From Venturia oleaginea (Eukaryota > Ascomycota > Dothideomycetes > Venturiales > Venturiaceae): a stretch of 64,000 nt of DNA. Both the position numbers and the translations under genes were made by a program. This document shows positions 43,056 through 53,505 of the stretch, piece by piece. The notes under the pieces were generated by a model. The model ran no database searches. It saw only the letters and a program-made list of their open reading frames with translations, and was not told the origin of the DNA. Numbering within the stretch: the stretch's first letter is position 1; every line of letters starts with the position of its first letter. The stretch lies in assembly GCA_013176395.1 (NCBI GenBank), contig JABMLP010000021.1:558001-622000 (forward strand), given 5' to 3'.

Positions 43056-44342
43056 TCATATCTCATCCTCCTCCTCATCAAAGTCATCTTCCTCACCCAT
43101 ATCATAGAGAATCCTTCCTCCTTCACCAACCTGACCATCACCCTGCGCATCAAAATAAGGCAAGACAATCCCCTCCCGATCGCTTCTCTGCTTATCCGTC
43201 AAGCCAAGATTGAAAGTCGAATCCGGATCATCATCGCCCTTCGACTCTTCTTCCGAAGGTCTGGCGTACAGCGGATGATCTTCCAGCAAGATGACCGTCT
43301 CTCGTCCCGCCTGGACAGGCTTCCTCGGCCCCAACGGGGTTCCACTGGGTGTTGATGTGGAAGATGGATTCGGGGAAGGGAGGAAAAACCATTCCCCCAC
43401 TGCTCGTCCACTTTTTCGTCTATACTCCATCTCTACCACCATACCGCCCTCGTTCCCTCCCATTCCTTTCAGGATCCCTTCCGTCTCTTCTTGCAGCCCG
43501 AAAACGGGTTCGGCATGAGTTTTTTCCCGTGCCGTTTTGTCAGCAAGGATATGGTGAAAGCTGTGGACTTTGAAAATTGTTGTGGCCAGATACCTGAGTA
43601 AAGTGAGGGGATGTGGTTGATTAGGAATATGGGGAAGGGGAATATCAGTGTGATATGTCAAGAGGAGAGATGTTGTGGGTGAGGTTAAGGAAGAGAGGAA
43701 TATTGGGGCTGAGAAATTGGGGTTGCTGAGGAGAGGAGTGAGGGTGTCAATTATTATTAGAGAGCCTGCGTCAGAGCGTTAGATTTGGGACCGAGGAGGT
43801 CAAGGAAGAGAGAGAGATTGCTGGAGATAGACACATACGCTTTTGCGGGCTAAGCTGACCAACAATCTTCTTTTGCAACTCTGGTATGCTGAGAATGCAA
43901 GCGGGAATGAAAACATCGACGTTTTTTGGTTTTCGGAGGGTGCAGAAGGAGATGTAGATTGCGTTTATTTTCGATATCTGGGGGTTTATCAGCGTAAAAA
44001 TCACAATCTTATTGCCATGTTCCCGGTAAAAGAACTTCTGGTTTCCGTTCTCATCACGTTGAAGAAAGAATGCCACTCGGATTCCTAGAAGGGCCGAAAC
44101 TCCAGGCTCTTATTCACACATTCTTCACCAAAATGACCTGGCTGTTCTGCCAAGAAGTATCGCATTGGGGCATCACTCACATTGGCTCTCCGTACCATTT
44201 CATTCACCAACGGTTTTGCAGATTGCTCTAGCGAGTCCAAGATGAGTGTGAATGGCGATGCATTTTCCCTGCAGCCCAATAATTTCGAGATGAGGATGAG
44301 GTTATGCGTCCTTCGATGTTGCATTTGCTTCATGGACGACAT
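43056..44342 (-). CDS. ELP5: Elongator complex subunit 5 (Elp5/Iki1)
   Basis: Three exons, 44342-44181, 43977-43839 and 43765-43056, join in phase to 336 aa. Donors are GTGAGT and GTATGT. The N-terminal RecA-like fold has NLILISKLLGCRENASPFTL, DSLEQSAKPLVNEMVRRAN and, after the first intron, ISKINAIYISFCTLRKPKNV. Exon 3 begins SLIIIDTLTPLLSNPNF. The C-terminal tail has DSTFNLGLTDKQRSDREGIV, LPYFDAQ and the acidic end DDFDEEEDEI typical of fungal Elp5. It forms the Elp456 ring with Elp4 and Elp6, which works in Elongator-dependent wobble-uridine modification of tRNA. The middle (about residues 220-265) is Pro/Ser-rich and probably disordered. Intact. Confidence 0.85.
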
Positions 44343-44624
44343 TTTGATGTCTTGGTGATGAACTTGGATTTTCCTTGTATTTCAAGATAAATTTTGAGGT
44401 TGAACTCAAAGTGGCAAGGTCACGTGGGAACAGGAGAAGAATTAAATCATTGTTCCGATGATCAAAGGTCTTCAGCTGGTTGCTGAGACGCTGCCTATTC
44501 GTGCCTATTGTTCCAAGAATTTGCCGACAATGCAAGCCCTAGCTATGTCGTGTGGGTATCTGAAACCATGCCCAAATGTCCGAGCGCTCAAGTGCCAGAA
44601 CGCCAATGTAAATGATGTGAAAAC

Positions 44625-45728
44625 TCAATCCTTATCAACCTTGATAGAAAGCTTCTTAGGGATCTTCTTCGTGGCCACCGCGCCCTCAGTATTCGCATCC
44701 TTCATCTCCACATCAAGATCATCCTCAAATTTGTCTAGCCACTCATCATCGCCAGATTCCTCGGAAGACTCCTCACTGGAAGTTTCTTCTCCAACTTCCT
44801 CCTCATCAGTGGGAACATCCTGCTTCACAAAATCTCCTCTCGCCCTTTTTACAGCCGCGGACTTGGCATTAGCCCTCCACTCCGGGTCCAACTTCCCTGC
44901 TCTCAGATTGCGTTGATACTTCTCCGCCGCCTCATCCAGCGCCATGTGTTCTTTGGCTTGGGCAAGAATCCAGAGGTTTGGCCATTTGCCGTTGGGAAGT
45001 TGTTTGATGTCTGTGACGAATTCGAGGCCAGAGCGCTCAATGAGACGTTTCTGTTGGTCGGGTGTCAGTTTGTTCCAGACGCGGTCGTCTTTCAGGAATG
45101 CTTCGAGGTCGATGTTGCCGAGGCGCGATGCTTTTGATGTTATCTTTTTGTAGTTGCTGCTTTGGATGAATTAGTTTGGAGGACGAAATGAAATGCAACT
45201 CAATTGAAATTACTTGGACATTTCAGGATTTGCGGCGTCTCTTTTGTAGGTGCTTGCCACTCTGGCTGGGAATTAGCTATACTCTTCGAACCGTTTGATG
45301 GAAGTACGAGGAGGAATCCGTGACTATGGTCAGCGGGAAAGGACCATTGAAGTCCCCAGGTGAAGGCACAAAAGAATGGAAATTCAAACAGATGAAAAGA
45401 GACAACGACGAGACCTAGCAACGTACCGCATTGGATCATTTCGATAGGATAGTGGCAGCAACTTTGCGCTGGAGGCGGACTTCCGTTGTTGTAGAACCTT
45501 CTCCAATTTACTGGGCGGCGCCTCATTTTCCATAATTCTTCCCTCTCTGTGCTTCTTGCTGGGCGACGAAGACGTTTTCGGGGCAGAAGTTTCTGATTCT
45601 TCGTGGGACCGCTTCCTGCCGGCCTGCAATGGTTGTGGTGTATTAGGTAGTTTGCTGGATGGTGATGATTGCTGCGAGATTCCGAGTTTAGAAAAGGGGG
45701 AGCCCGTGGGCAAGCTGTAGGACTCCAT
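44625..45728 (-). CDS. Asx-homology/DEUBAD-like protein, probable nuclear
   Basis: Exons 45728-45427, 45261-45214 and 45159 (or 45156)-44625 join in phase to 294 (or 293) aa. The start is MESYSLPTGSPFSKLGISQQ. The N-terminal 95 residues are Ser/Pro/Lys-rich with a basic cluster (GRKRSHEE, PSKKHREGR) that could be a nuclear signal. The folded part follows exon 2: SRLGNIDLEAFLKDDRVWNK, LTPDQQKRLIERSGLEF, then YQRNLRAGKLDPEWRANAKS, resembling fungal Asx-homology (DEUBAD-like) domains that bind chromatin deubiquitinases. The tail is acidic (TDEEEVGEETSSEESSEES) and ends KKIPKKLSIKVDKD. The family call is by resemblance. Acceptor CAGCAG at exon 3 is a tandem NAGNAG site. The gene is divergent from SEC22, with a 322-bp gap. 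Confidence 0.62.
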
Positions 45729-46050
45729 CGGATGTTTCTTTGATGTTGTTCGCAAACGGCGATGAAGTGAGTCGAGGAAGGGCCGTGTTTGCAGCGTTGC
45801 AGCGAGGGTTACCCCTCGAACGGAGGCTCGATGTTCGGAGGCAGCCCCTAATCTCCAGGCGGAAACATCCTTGCTTCCACAACCACAACGGCATCTCATC
45901 CACCCATTCACCACCACGTATCATACATCGTGACATTCTACCTGGCGTTGCGCTTCGCAGACTGCCGTACCTCTGTCTGCAGCACTGCATCGCCACTTTC
46001 TCTCTTACCTTCGAACGCCTCGCCGAATTTCCCCTTTGCGATTCGCCGCC
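45729..46050. promoter_or_regulatory. Divergent intergenic region, DEUBAD-like gene / SEC22
   Basis: 322 bp between opposite start codons; it must hold both promoters. It is C-rich on the plus strand close to the SEC22 ATG (CGAATTTCCCCTTTGCG). Confidence 0.45.
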
Positions 46051-47339
46051 ATGATTCGCTCCACCCAACTGATCCGCCTTGATGGTCAGTAGTACTTACT
46101 CACTCGCATAGGCAACATGTTGCCCAACACGTGCTAATTGATCCCCAGGCCTCATCCTCTGCGGCTCTGTCGATGATGAGCAGGTACAGTGCCCTCCCAC
46201 AGATCTGTCCAGCGACCGACGCGCTGAAGACAGCTTGCTAACCCAGCACTCACCACCAGGCCGAATCTGCCCTAGTCGACATCAAGGCCAAGGTCAAGAA
46301 GCTGGTCCGTATGTTCAACAAGAACTCGGCCACTGAGGCCTCCATCGAGAGCGACCAATTCACCATCCAGTACGTATCGGCACCCAATACTAACAACAGG
46401 CGCAAGAATCGAGCCTGCACAGTGACTAACTCTCTGACCTAGCTACCTGGTCAAGGACTCGGTCATCTTCCTATGCATCTGCGACCAGTCATACCCGCGC
46501 AAACTGGCATTTACCTACCTGTCTGACGTCTCCTCCGAGTTCACCTCCGTCTACCCCTCCGGCCAGTATCTCAGCTCCACCGCAAAGTCCTACGGATACA
46601 TTGAGTTCGACAACTACCTACAGAAGGCCAAGCGCTCCTACCAAGACAGCCGTGCCACGCAAAACCTTGACAAGCTCAACGACGAGCTGAAGGATGTGAC
46701 AAAGGTGATGACGAAAAACATCGAGGAGCTCCTATATCGCGGCGACAGCCTAGATAAGATGGGAGAGATGAGCGGCCGTCTCCGAGAAGACTCTCGCAAG
46801 TACAAAAAGGCAGCCATCAAGATCAACTGGGACCTCCTTCTTGCCAAAGTAAGTTCTGCATTTCTTACCCAGACTTTGATGTGGGGAGCCATCATCTGTT
46901 TCGCCTCTAGCACCACCGGTGCATCTCTACCGTTCAGTGGCCCCAACATTGTTATCTATGTAATCTGCGCAGCAGCCTCAATCTACGCGCCTTTCATCGT
47001 TGTCATTTTGACGACCGCGATGTTTCTCCTGTCCCTGTTGTATCTGTATCTATGGTTCAAGGCGGTCAAGGGCTTCTTCGTTCTTCCCGCCTACCTTGCC
47101 ACGTTGGCGCTGCGCCGGACAATCGGAGGCTCGTTCTCCTACAACTGGCTTGAAGCTCGCATTGAATTTTGCCATCCTACTAATAATGCTGCTGATTGGG
47201 CTTTGGCATGTGGTCGTACCTTCATCCAGCTTCTCATTTCGACAGCAAAGAAATTGGGCTCACGAAAGAAAAATAGTACGGACCGATCGGAGGACTATTT
47301 CTAGTCATGACCATCTTTATATGGTGGAGATTTTTCTGA
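46051..47339 (+). CDS. SEC22: R-SNARE SEC22, ER-Golgi transport
   Basis: Five exons, 46051-46084, 46149-46183, 46260-46369, 46443-46848 and 47277-47339, give 215 aa, the normal family length. The longin domain is MIRSTQLIRLDG + LILCGSVDDEQ... SYPRKLAFTYLSDVSSEFTS. The SNARE helix is RATQNLDKLNDELKDVTKVM with the zero-layer Arg in LLYRGDSLDKM. The last exon encodes YGPIGGLFLVMTIFIWWRFF, the transmembrane anchor with the typical WWRFF end. It fuses ER- and Golgi-derived vesicles and is anchored in ER/Golgi membranes. The last intron, 46849-47276 (GTAAGT...AATAG, 428 bp), is much longer than the others (64-76 bp). The upstream frame stays open through it to 47304, which can mislead gene callers. 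Intact. Confidence 0.93.
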
Positions 47340-49189
47340 TGAATCCACGATACCCACGGATAACACGATGAACAACTATTTGGACCTTAGCGAGCATGGC
47401 GGCGATTTGGAATTTGGGTCTTGCAAGGTTGGATGAGACTTTCTGTATATTACGCAAAGATATCCCCTGGGCTAATTGGCGATGTGCCAACAAGCAATGC
47501 CCCAGATCAGGCAGTTGGTTAGGAAAAATACCGCACAGTGGAGTTTTTGATTCGGTACTACCAGTGGCGCGCTTTTTGGTCTCTCGTGATGATCACGGTG
47601 TGCTTCTTCGGATGCACTCTGGGAGGCAACTAATCTCAACAGACGTTGAGCGCGTTCGAGCGGTAGCACCACACTTCATCGCCGTAAGTCTGTCCCCTTG
47701 GCGGAGTTTGGAATCGATCACAAACTAACTACCTAACACGCCTCACGATGGAATTCAATGCGACCTTCCACCATTGAAAAAGAATGCAACCTGAATGCAA
47801 ACAATGTGATGGACTGGCTATACGAAAGAGCTTGGGAGGTTGATGGAAAAGCGTGACTTGAAAAATGAGCGGTGAAATTTGCCGAGGATCGGACGGAAAA
47901 AGGATCCGACGACCATCGCAAATTTACAACAAACATCAAATACTACACCGTTCATCCAAGAAAGAGCATGGACGCCACTCTGCATGCATTTGGGAGGCAT
48001 CCAGATGAAGTTCGCTGAGGATCGGAATGTGCTCACTAGAAAACACCCTGCGAGCGATCTCTATCTCGCAGTCTTGTTGTGCAATGCGCTGGTTATCATG
48101 CACTGGTTATCATGCACTCGAATAATCTCAGCACTCAAACCATTGATCTTCCATATCATCCCGGCCGAAGCCACAGAGATCTGCCAGTGTGTAGGACATC
48201 CACAAGTCCGATGGCCAATACGGAGATTGAACTTTGGACGGATGCGACGCTTTGCATATGGGATGCACACCTTGACATGAGATCCGACTTGCAACATCGA
48301 GATCCAGTCGTTGTCGATGACGAAAATGGAAAACAGCCCATATTGATGGGAACAAGGGAGAGATCATTACAATTACTACGTACCTGTCGACGAAATGTGC
48401 GCGTGCTATTGTAACCGAATCTGACTAAATCTGGGATCATCGGTTGTTCTTGCGCGGCCCTCGAGACCAAGGGCTATTCTACCACAATGAATACCACTTT
48501 TGGCACTGCATCCCGATGAAGCCTTGCCCGAAGACTGGTTATCAAAGATGGACAGCATGCCCCGGATCGACACCGTACCTATGAGTGTCTTGACTGTCGC
48601 ATCCGAAAATTAGCCCTTGAAGACGGATGCCATCCCGATAAGGTGTGGAGTGGGGAGGAAGACATCTTGAGATGCATGTTTGAGAGAAGAGAAGGATCTT
48701 GTTTGTTGTCGTGGAAGATTTGAGTTTGTACGACCTGAGAGGTGTACTGGTGAAGAGATGGACCTATGCAACTCTAAAGAACTGGATTTGTGTTGAAGCC
48801 TGAGCTTTCTTGAAAACTTGCATGCTATTTGTGTGCCGAAAAGAGAGATGACTTGCCTAAAACGAAGGGGTCGAATCTGCTGAGCCAGAAAAATTGTCTT
48901 TATTTGGCTTAAACCGGGGCGATGTCTCGTGGAAGAGACCTCGCTAGCCATAAGCTTCCCATCGAAACGAAACCGCCGCTCGCCTTCTACTCTAGCATGC
49001 TCGGCTTTGTGAAGTTGATTAAGGCCCTTCCCACTTCGCCTTATGACTGGCAGCAGTGTTTCACCACTGCCGGCAATTCACCGCGATAGGCCGCTACATG
49101 TCGCATCAAGGGGGAGGGCTCATGCCGAGTCTCTATGCATGTCCTGTAGTATCTGCTAAGAACCCTTGGTGCGTTGGCGCTATTGAACC

Positions 49190-49510
49190 CGAGGCGAATC
49201 GTGCAGCCACCGAAGGGAGAGACGACCCAGAGCCGGGGGCCTGTTGATCTTGGGCGCCTTCCTAGTGATAAGGAATTGAAAAGCCTAGCCACTTCCTAGG
49301 CGCCCGTTTGCGAACAATGTCGTGTACATGGGTACACAGATATAGCCATGACGGATCTTGCAAAATAAAAATATTGCTCCCGATGCGGATCGTGCAGCCA
49401 GTCACGGAAGTATGCTGCGATCCAGAACCAGGGCCTGTCGATCTTGGACTCCTGCCTAGTGACATGGCATGGGAAAGCCTAGCCACCTCATTTAAGGCGC
49501 CCGTCTGCTA
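49190..49510. repeat. Pair of diverged direct repeats, ~195-bp period
   Basis: Units at about 49190-49315 and 49385-49510 share GATCGTGCAGCCA-type starts, GGGCCTGTTGATCTTGG / GGGCCTGTCGATCTTGG, CCTAGTGA and GAAAAGCCTAGCCAC / GAAAGCCTAGCCAC, ending in AAGGCGCCCGT-like sequence. Not part of any element recognised here. Confidence 0.6.
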
Positions 49511-50929
49511 ATAAAGTCACGATTGTCAGTGCATTTATACCAGACCTTGCAAACTGCGTTCACAGAAAATGCCGCCTCGAGGGGAGCTTCCTTCGCCGTG
49601 TGTGAAGATAGAAGTTGCGAAGACATCAGCTTGATGGTACCTTCGAAACACAATGTCTCAACAAAGTCGATAGCGGTGGAAGATCAGAAGATTAAACAAT
49701 AATCAACGGTGACCGAGTCACCTCAGATGGACGCTGGTTCTTTCATCATTGCGCGCGCTTGGGATCGGGCGTTGAATAAGAAGACTCGCCAATTCCTTGC
49801 CTAATGTCATTCCCAATGTTCGCTTAAGTTTCCACGAAGAATGGCTGTTTCACAGCGAGAACAGGTATCTGGCTGAGACTTTGATCGGAACAAGCCTGTT
49901 GTCGTTCAGCTCCGATCGACTTCTTGACACTGGAAAGGCTCACCTGCGACGAGCTGTGAAGTCTTCGCCGTCAGATCAGACATGAAAATGGATATCGTCA
50001 CTGGTGACTGGGCCACCTAGAAATACTGAACCATGTTCTGTCATCACAAAGGCGCCGAGTGAGGATTGTGAAAGAAACGCGAAAATTTACCATAGTCAGA
50101 GGCCTCCTGAACGCCATTCTGCGCTGACGATATCCGATTTGGAATGAGTTATTGGGCTGCTGAACTGTAGGCTCCGAGCATTGGGCGTTTGTATCACCCA
50201 GATCAGACCGCAGAACTTTCCATTCATCAGTAATCGGTTAGATTGCTTCGCGAACGATTTTGTGTCATCGTTGAATGCGAGAGAGACTACAGGACGAGGG
50301 AGTTTTACGGACAACTACTTCCACCACCATAACTTTGCCACCACAACATCCACCAACAGAGCTTAAGATTCGCCGGTTCTACCCACAGTGGTCAAGTTTT
50401 AGGCTTGACCGGGTTTCATTGAGGGGTGAATTTTGCTTCGAGGTCCTAATCGCGGAGAAGAGCACCAATGGGGGGGAAATGTCCAAATGGTTGACATCGG
50501 AGCATTGTCGAGCTCGAATTCCGATCAAGGTCCGAAATTCTGCGAGAGAATCGAGTTAGGCAGAGTTCCTCATCTCTAACGATGAGATCCTAATAGCGCT
50601 TTGTTGCTTGTGATCAGAACGGCTTCTTAAACAGAAAGCGAATTGAAGTGAACCAGGCTCAGTGCATCCGAAGACGACAAACCACAGAAACACGACCAGA
50701 CACCATTAGTCAGATTAGAGCAAATTGTTTCTCCGGAAGATAGCTCTCTTTCCCAATTTGGTGCCGAAATGTCATCAGACAAGCTTGTGTTTAGGATGAA
50801 GGAATGGAAAGAGATGATGCTTACCGAGCAGGAGGGAAGCTAAGCACTGAAACGAGCTTCGAAGCCAAAGAAGAAGGATTTGGAAGGTGTTTAAAACGTC
50901 GATCAAGCACCTAAATCATGAGCAAGTTT

Positions 50930-50975
50930 GGGGAGGAGGGGAAAGGGGGAAGGGGGAAGGGGGAAGGGGGAGGGG
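50930..50975 (+). repeat. G-rich tract, potential G-quadruplex
   Basis: Seven or more runs of four to five G separated by one to three A (pattern GGGGGAA repeated). It is well beyond the four G-runs needed for a quadruplex. Confidence 0.7.
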
Positions 50976-51150
50976 AAAGACACACATTCGGAAAGTTGTA
51001 GCCAACAGCTTGAACTCGAGGAGTTAAAGTCGCAAATGGGCTGAGGAAATCTGGGAGATTTGTTAGCGAGGAACTTGCTAAGATTCTTGCTGCGGGGAAA
51101 GATGTGGAGATGCTCAGCTACTGTGCATTGCTCTCGACCAAGTGCAGCAT

Positions 51151-52611
51151 CTATCGCTCATGTTTGCGCCACCTCTGGCAAACTGAAAAAAGGTCCAAAA
51201 GCGGACGCTCATGTGGGTATATTTGTCGCTCATCATGACATTTTGTTTGGGTAAGAGGTGCAAGGTGCGCGTACCTTAAGTTGGAGAGAGTCGTGGAAGT
51301 GGTAAAAGTTGATGCTCGAGGAAGAAAGTCGAAGATCTGTGACATTGTCAGCAAACTCTTCGAAGACTTCGGATGCTCGTTTGTGGTGATGAAGATGGCT
51401 CAGGCGCTCAACGTTTTTCAACATAGACCGGTCGATATGTTTACACTCCATGATCTCAGAGCCAAGCAATTGGGTACAAAGATCTATACTCCTGAAGACA
51501 AGGCGACCGGGTACAGAGACCTTGAATCCTCAAAACAATCTAAGTGGGTACAGAGATAAACGCTGCCGCCGTCGCAAACAATTGGTAATACAGAGATCAG
51601 CAATGTCATCATTGCCATGTTTTTGTATGGGAGAGAGGGGTGAGACGTACCATCGATGTGTGTCATTCTTCGGCGGCGGCGAGGTGCTCGACTCACGAAT
51701 GACCAGTAAAGACCTGCACAAACTGTTAGCGAAGTGTCTTGATGGGCTTGGATGATTTTTGTTATGGTGAGATTGGATCAGGATGTGGATTTGTTCCTCT
51801 TCAGGACGGAGCTCCAGGTTACATCCAAGAATCCAAAATGCGGTGCAAATGGGTAATTATGTAAATCGTGGCTCCCCGATGAGTTGGAAATTTGAAACTT
51901 TAAACTGGGGGTCTCATCATGACAGTGGTGATGTGAGGGGTAGAAGATGAGGACTTACCAAGATAAGTCGTGAAGAGCTGGATTGTGATATTGTCGACGG
52001 TCGGTGAAGAGGAGGAGTCGCATGCCAATCGATTGAGCGCGTTGCCTAGAACAATCGTCAGCGGTTTGCTTTGCAAGCTTCGGGTCTGCAGAGAAAGGTG
52101 GTGAAATTCATCTCTTCAGATAAAGGCCGTGTCGCGTTCAAACGTCGCGCCGCCTGTTCCTCACGCCTAGCAGGCGCCAGCTCGAGGTACCGCGCACGCG
52201 GTTACTACTTTTCTGCCCACACGAAGGGCTGGGCTTTGCTATCTAATCATAGGATAAGCTGTGAGTGTGAGTGGAAGAGGGAGAGGACTTGCCGAAATCG
52301 TGGATCACACAAAGTGACAAGTTTGCAAAATTGCAATCGCTGTCAAAGACTGCGCGGAACAAGAGCTCTGAGTTGCCTCTCTTGTCTTGCTCGTTGACTG
52401 CGAGTTGCGACGTGACACTGGGGTTTTGATGGGAAGCAGACCTTTGCGGCCTAAAACTTCAACGGCACCACCGATCTGCTGAATGCGTGACGGAGCGATG
52501 AAGAAGTCTTTCAACGACCAAGAAATTGCTGTGCAATAAGCGCCGAAGCTCTTGAGGAAGTATGGTGATTTGTGGTTAGCAAGAGGCGGGGAGGCTGAAC
52601 TCACCCAACAT
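51151..52611 (-). CDS. Possible seven-exon gene of unknown function, ~186 aa
   Basis: Exons that join in phase on the minus strand are 52611-52605, 52528-52442, 52367-52293, 52045-51959, 51722 (or 51713)-51651, 51483-51275 and 51174-51151. The third intron uses a GC donor (GCAAGT); the rest are GT-AG. Upstream of the ATG is a CT/CA-rich leader typical of fungal starts. The protein reads MLAISWSLKDFFIAPSRIQQ, IGGAVEVLGRKELLFRAVFD, FANLSLCVIHDFGNALNRLA, and later LLGSEIMECKHIDRSMLKNV and HHHKRASEVFEEFADNVTDL, ending LKRWRKHER. Six introns keeping one frame is unlikely by chance. But the first exon is only 7 bp and introns are long for this genome. I recognise no domain. Could instead be a longer gene starting further upstream. 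Confidence 0.42.
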
Positions 52612-53133
52612 GTGATGACACGTCGCTAATAGTTGAAAAACTGCGGCGAGGTTGTCGAAAGTGAGAGAGACGCGAAAAAAAGCCTCTGCAACCTCCCTGC
52701 CGAAGTATAGGCGTGTGTGGGTGGTGGTGGTGGTGAGGAGCGGCGAGTGCAAAGTGAGATCAAGGCTGAAACCTTGAGCCCATCCTGACACTACCACGCG
52801 TAGACAATTGATATAAGAGTGAAGCAGCTGAGTGAAGAGGGTATGAGGAACCAGATGCGGAAGTCTGGAGATCTTTGTATGAGGTGGAAGTTATGGTGGT
52901 CGGTGGTTGGATTTTGCTGTTGTTGCGAGTGCGATTTTGGCCGCAAGAAGTGCTATTTATGTCGGCTTACCCATTTTCGGCATCTTTTGCAAAAACCAAG
53001 GAACGCTCCTAAACCCCGAATGATCAAGCTATATACGCTCCCCCACGTCAACTCTCGCATACAATCAGGCCAAACAACTTCTTTACACTCTCGCAAACAT
53101 CAATATACGATATACTTATCAAACAACCTCACA

Positions 53134-53505
53134 ATGGCCAAATTTTCCTTCTTCGCCTCTCCCGCCAACAACAACATCACCAACAAGGTCCGCTCCACCT
53201 GCAAAGAGCACAAGCAGAAGGTGTTGGAGAAGAAGGCCCGGGCCATTATTTGTCTCGCAAAGCGCGAGCCGGCAGGGGAGGAGTAAGGCATCATAGTCAC
53301 GTTAACACCTCGATGTGCCTATCTAATATGATTGTTTCATAGCCAAGAGCTCCTACCGATGCCGGGGAAGACGAAGATGGAGATCGAAGACAGGGTTGTC
53401 ACTGCTACCTACCTCGCCAACGTTAGGAAATACAAGGTAGTCCGGTGGCCGGCGGATAGGAGGAGATTCGGCCGGGCCCCGTATGATGAGGAGGTGGACT
53501 TCTGA
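53134..53505 (+). CDS. Small basic protein of unknown function, 103 aa
   Basis: Two exons, 53134-53282 and 53343-53505, with a 60-bp GTAAGG...ATAG intron. The ATG follows the CAACCTCACA context typical of fungal starts, with a CA-rich leader. The protein starts MAKFSFFASPANNNITNKVR and is rich in Lys/Arg in its first half (TCKEHKQKVLEKKARAIICL). After the intron it has LLPMPGKTKMEIEDRVVTAT, YLANVRKYKVVRWPADRRRF and an acidic end (YDEEVDF). No signal peptide or membrane segment is seen. I do not recognise it. The clean splice and codon-like composition support a real gene. Confidence 0.58.

Larger units (their letters stand above)
47340..51150. other. 3.8-kb gene-poor stretch
   Basis: No gene could be assembled with confidence. 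A minus-strand frame at 48061-48297 (VKVCIPYAKRRIRPKFNLRI, then CGCPTHWQISVASAG) reads like an exon but has no clear partner. The stretch contains a pair of diverged direct repeats (49190-49510) and a G-rich tract (50930-50975). Confidence 0.35.

Noticed and set aside
45262..45330. Exon of the DEUBAD-like gene starting at 45323
   Set aside because: It fits the phase of exon 1 but cannot be joined to exon 3 in frame; starting at 45261 fits both sides.
47156..47200. Alternative SEC22 acceptor giving a LALNFAILLIMLLIGLW anchor
   Set aside because: In phase and hydrophobic, but it lacks the family end and is inferior to the 47277 exon.
46696..47304. SEC22 reading frame running unspliced to 47304
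   Set aside because: The canonical anchor ending WWRFF is found after 47277 with correct phase and an AG acceptor, and splicing gives the normal 215-aa length.
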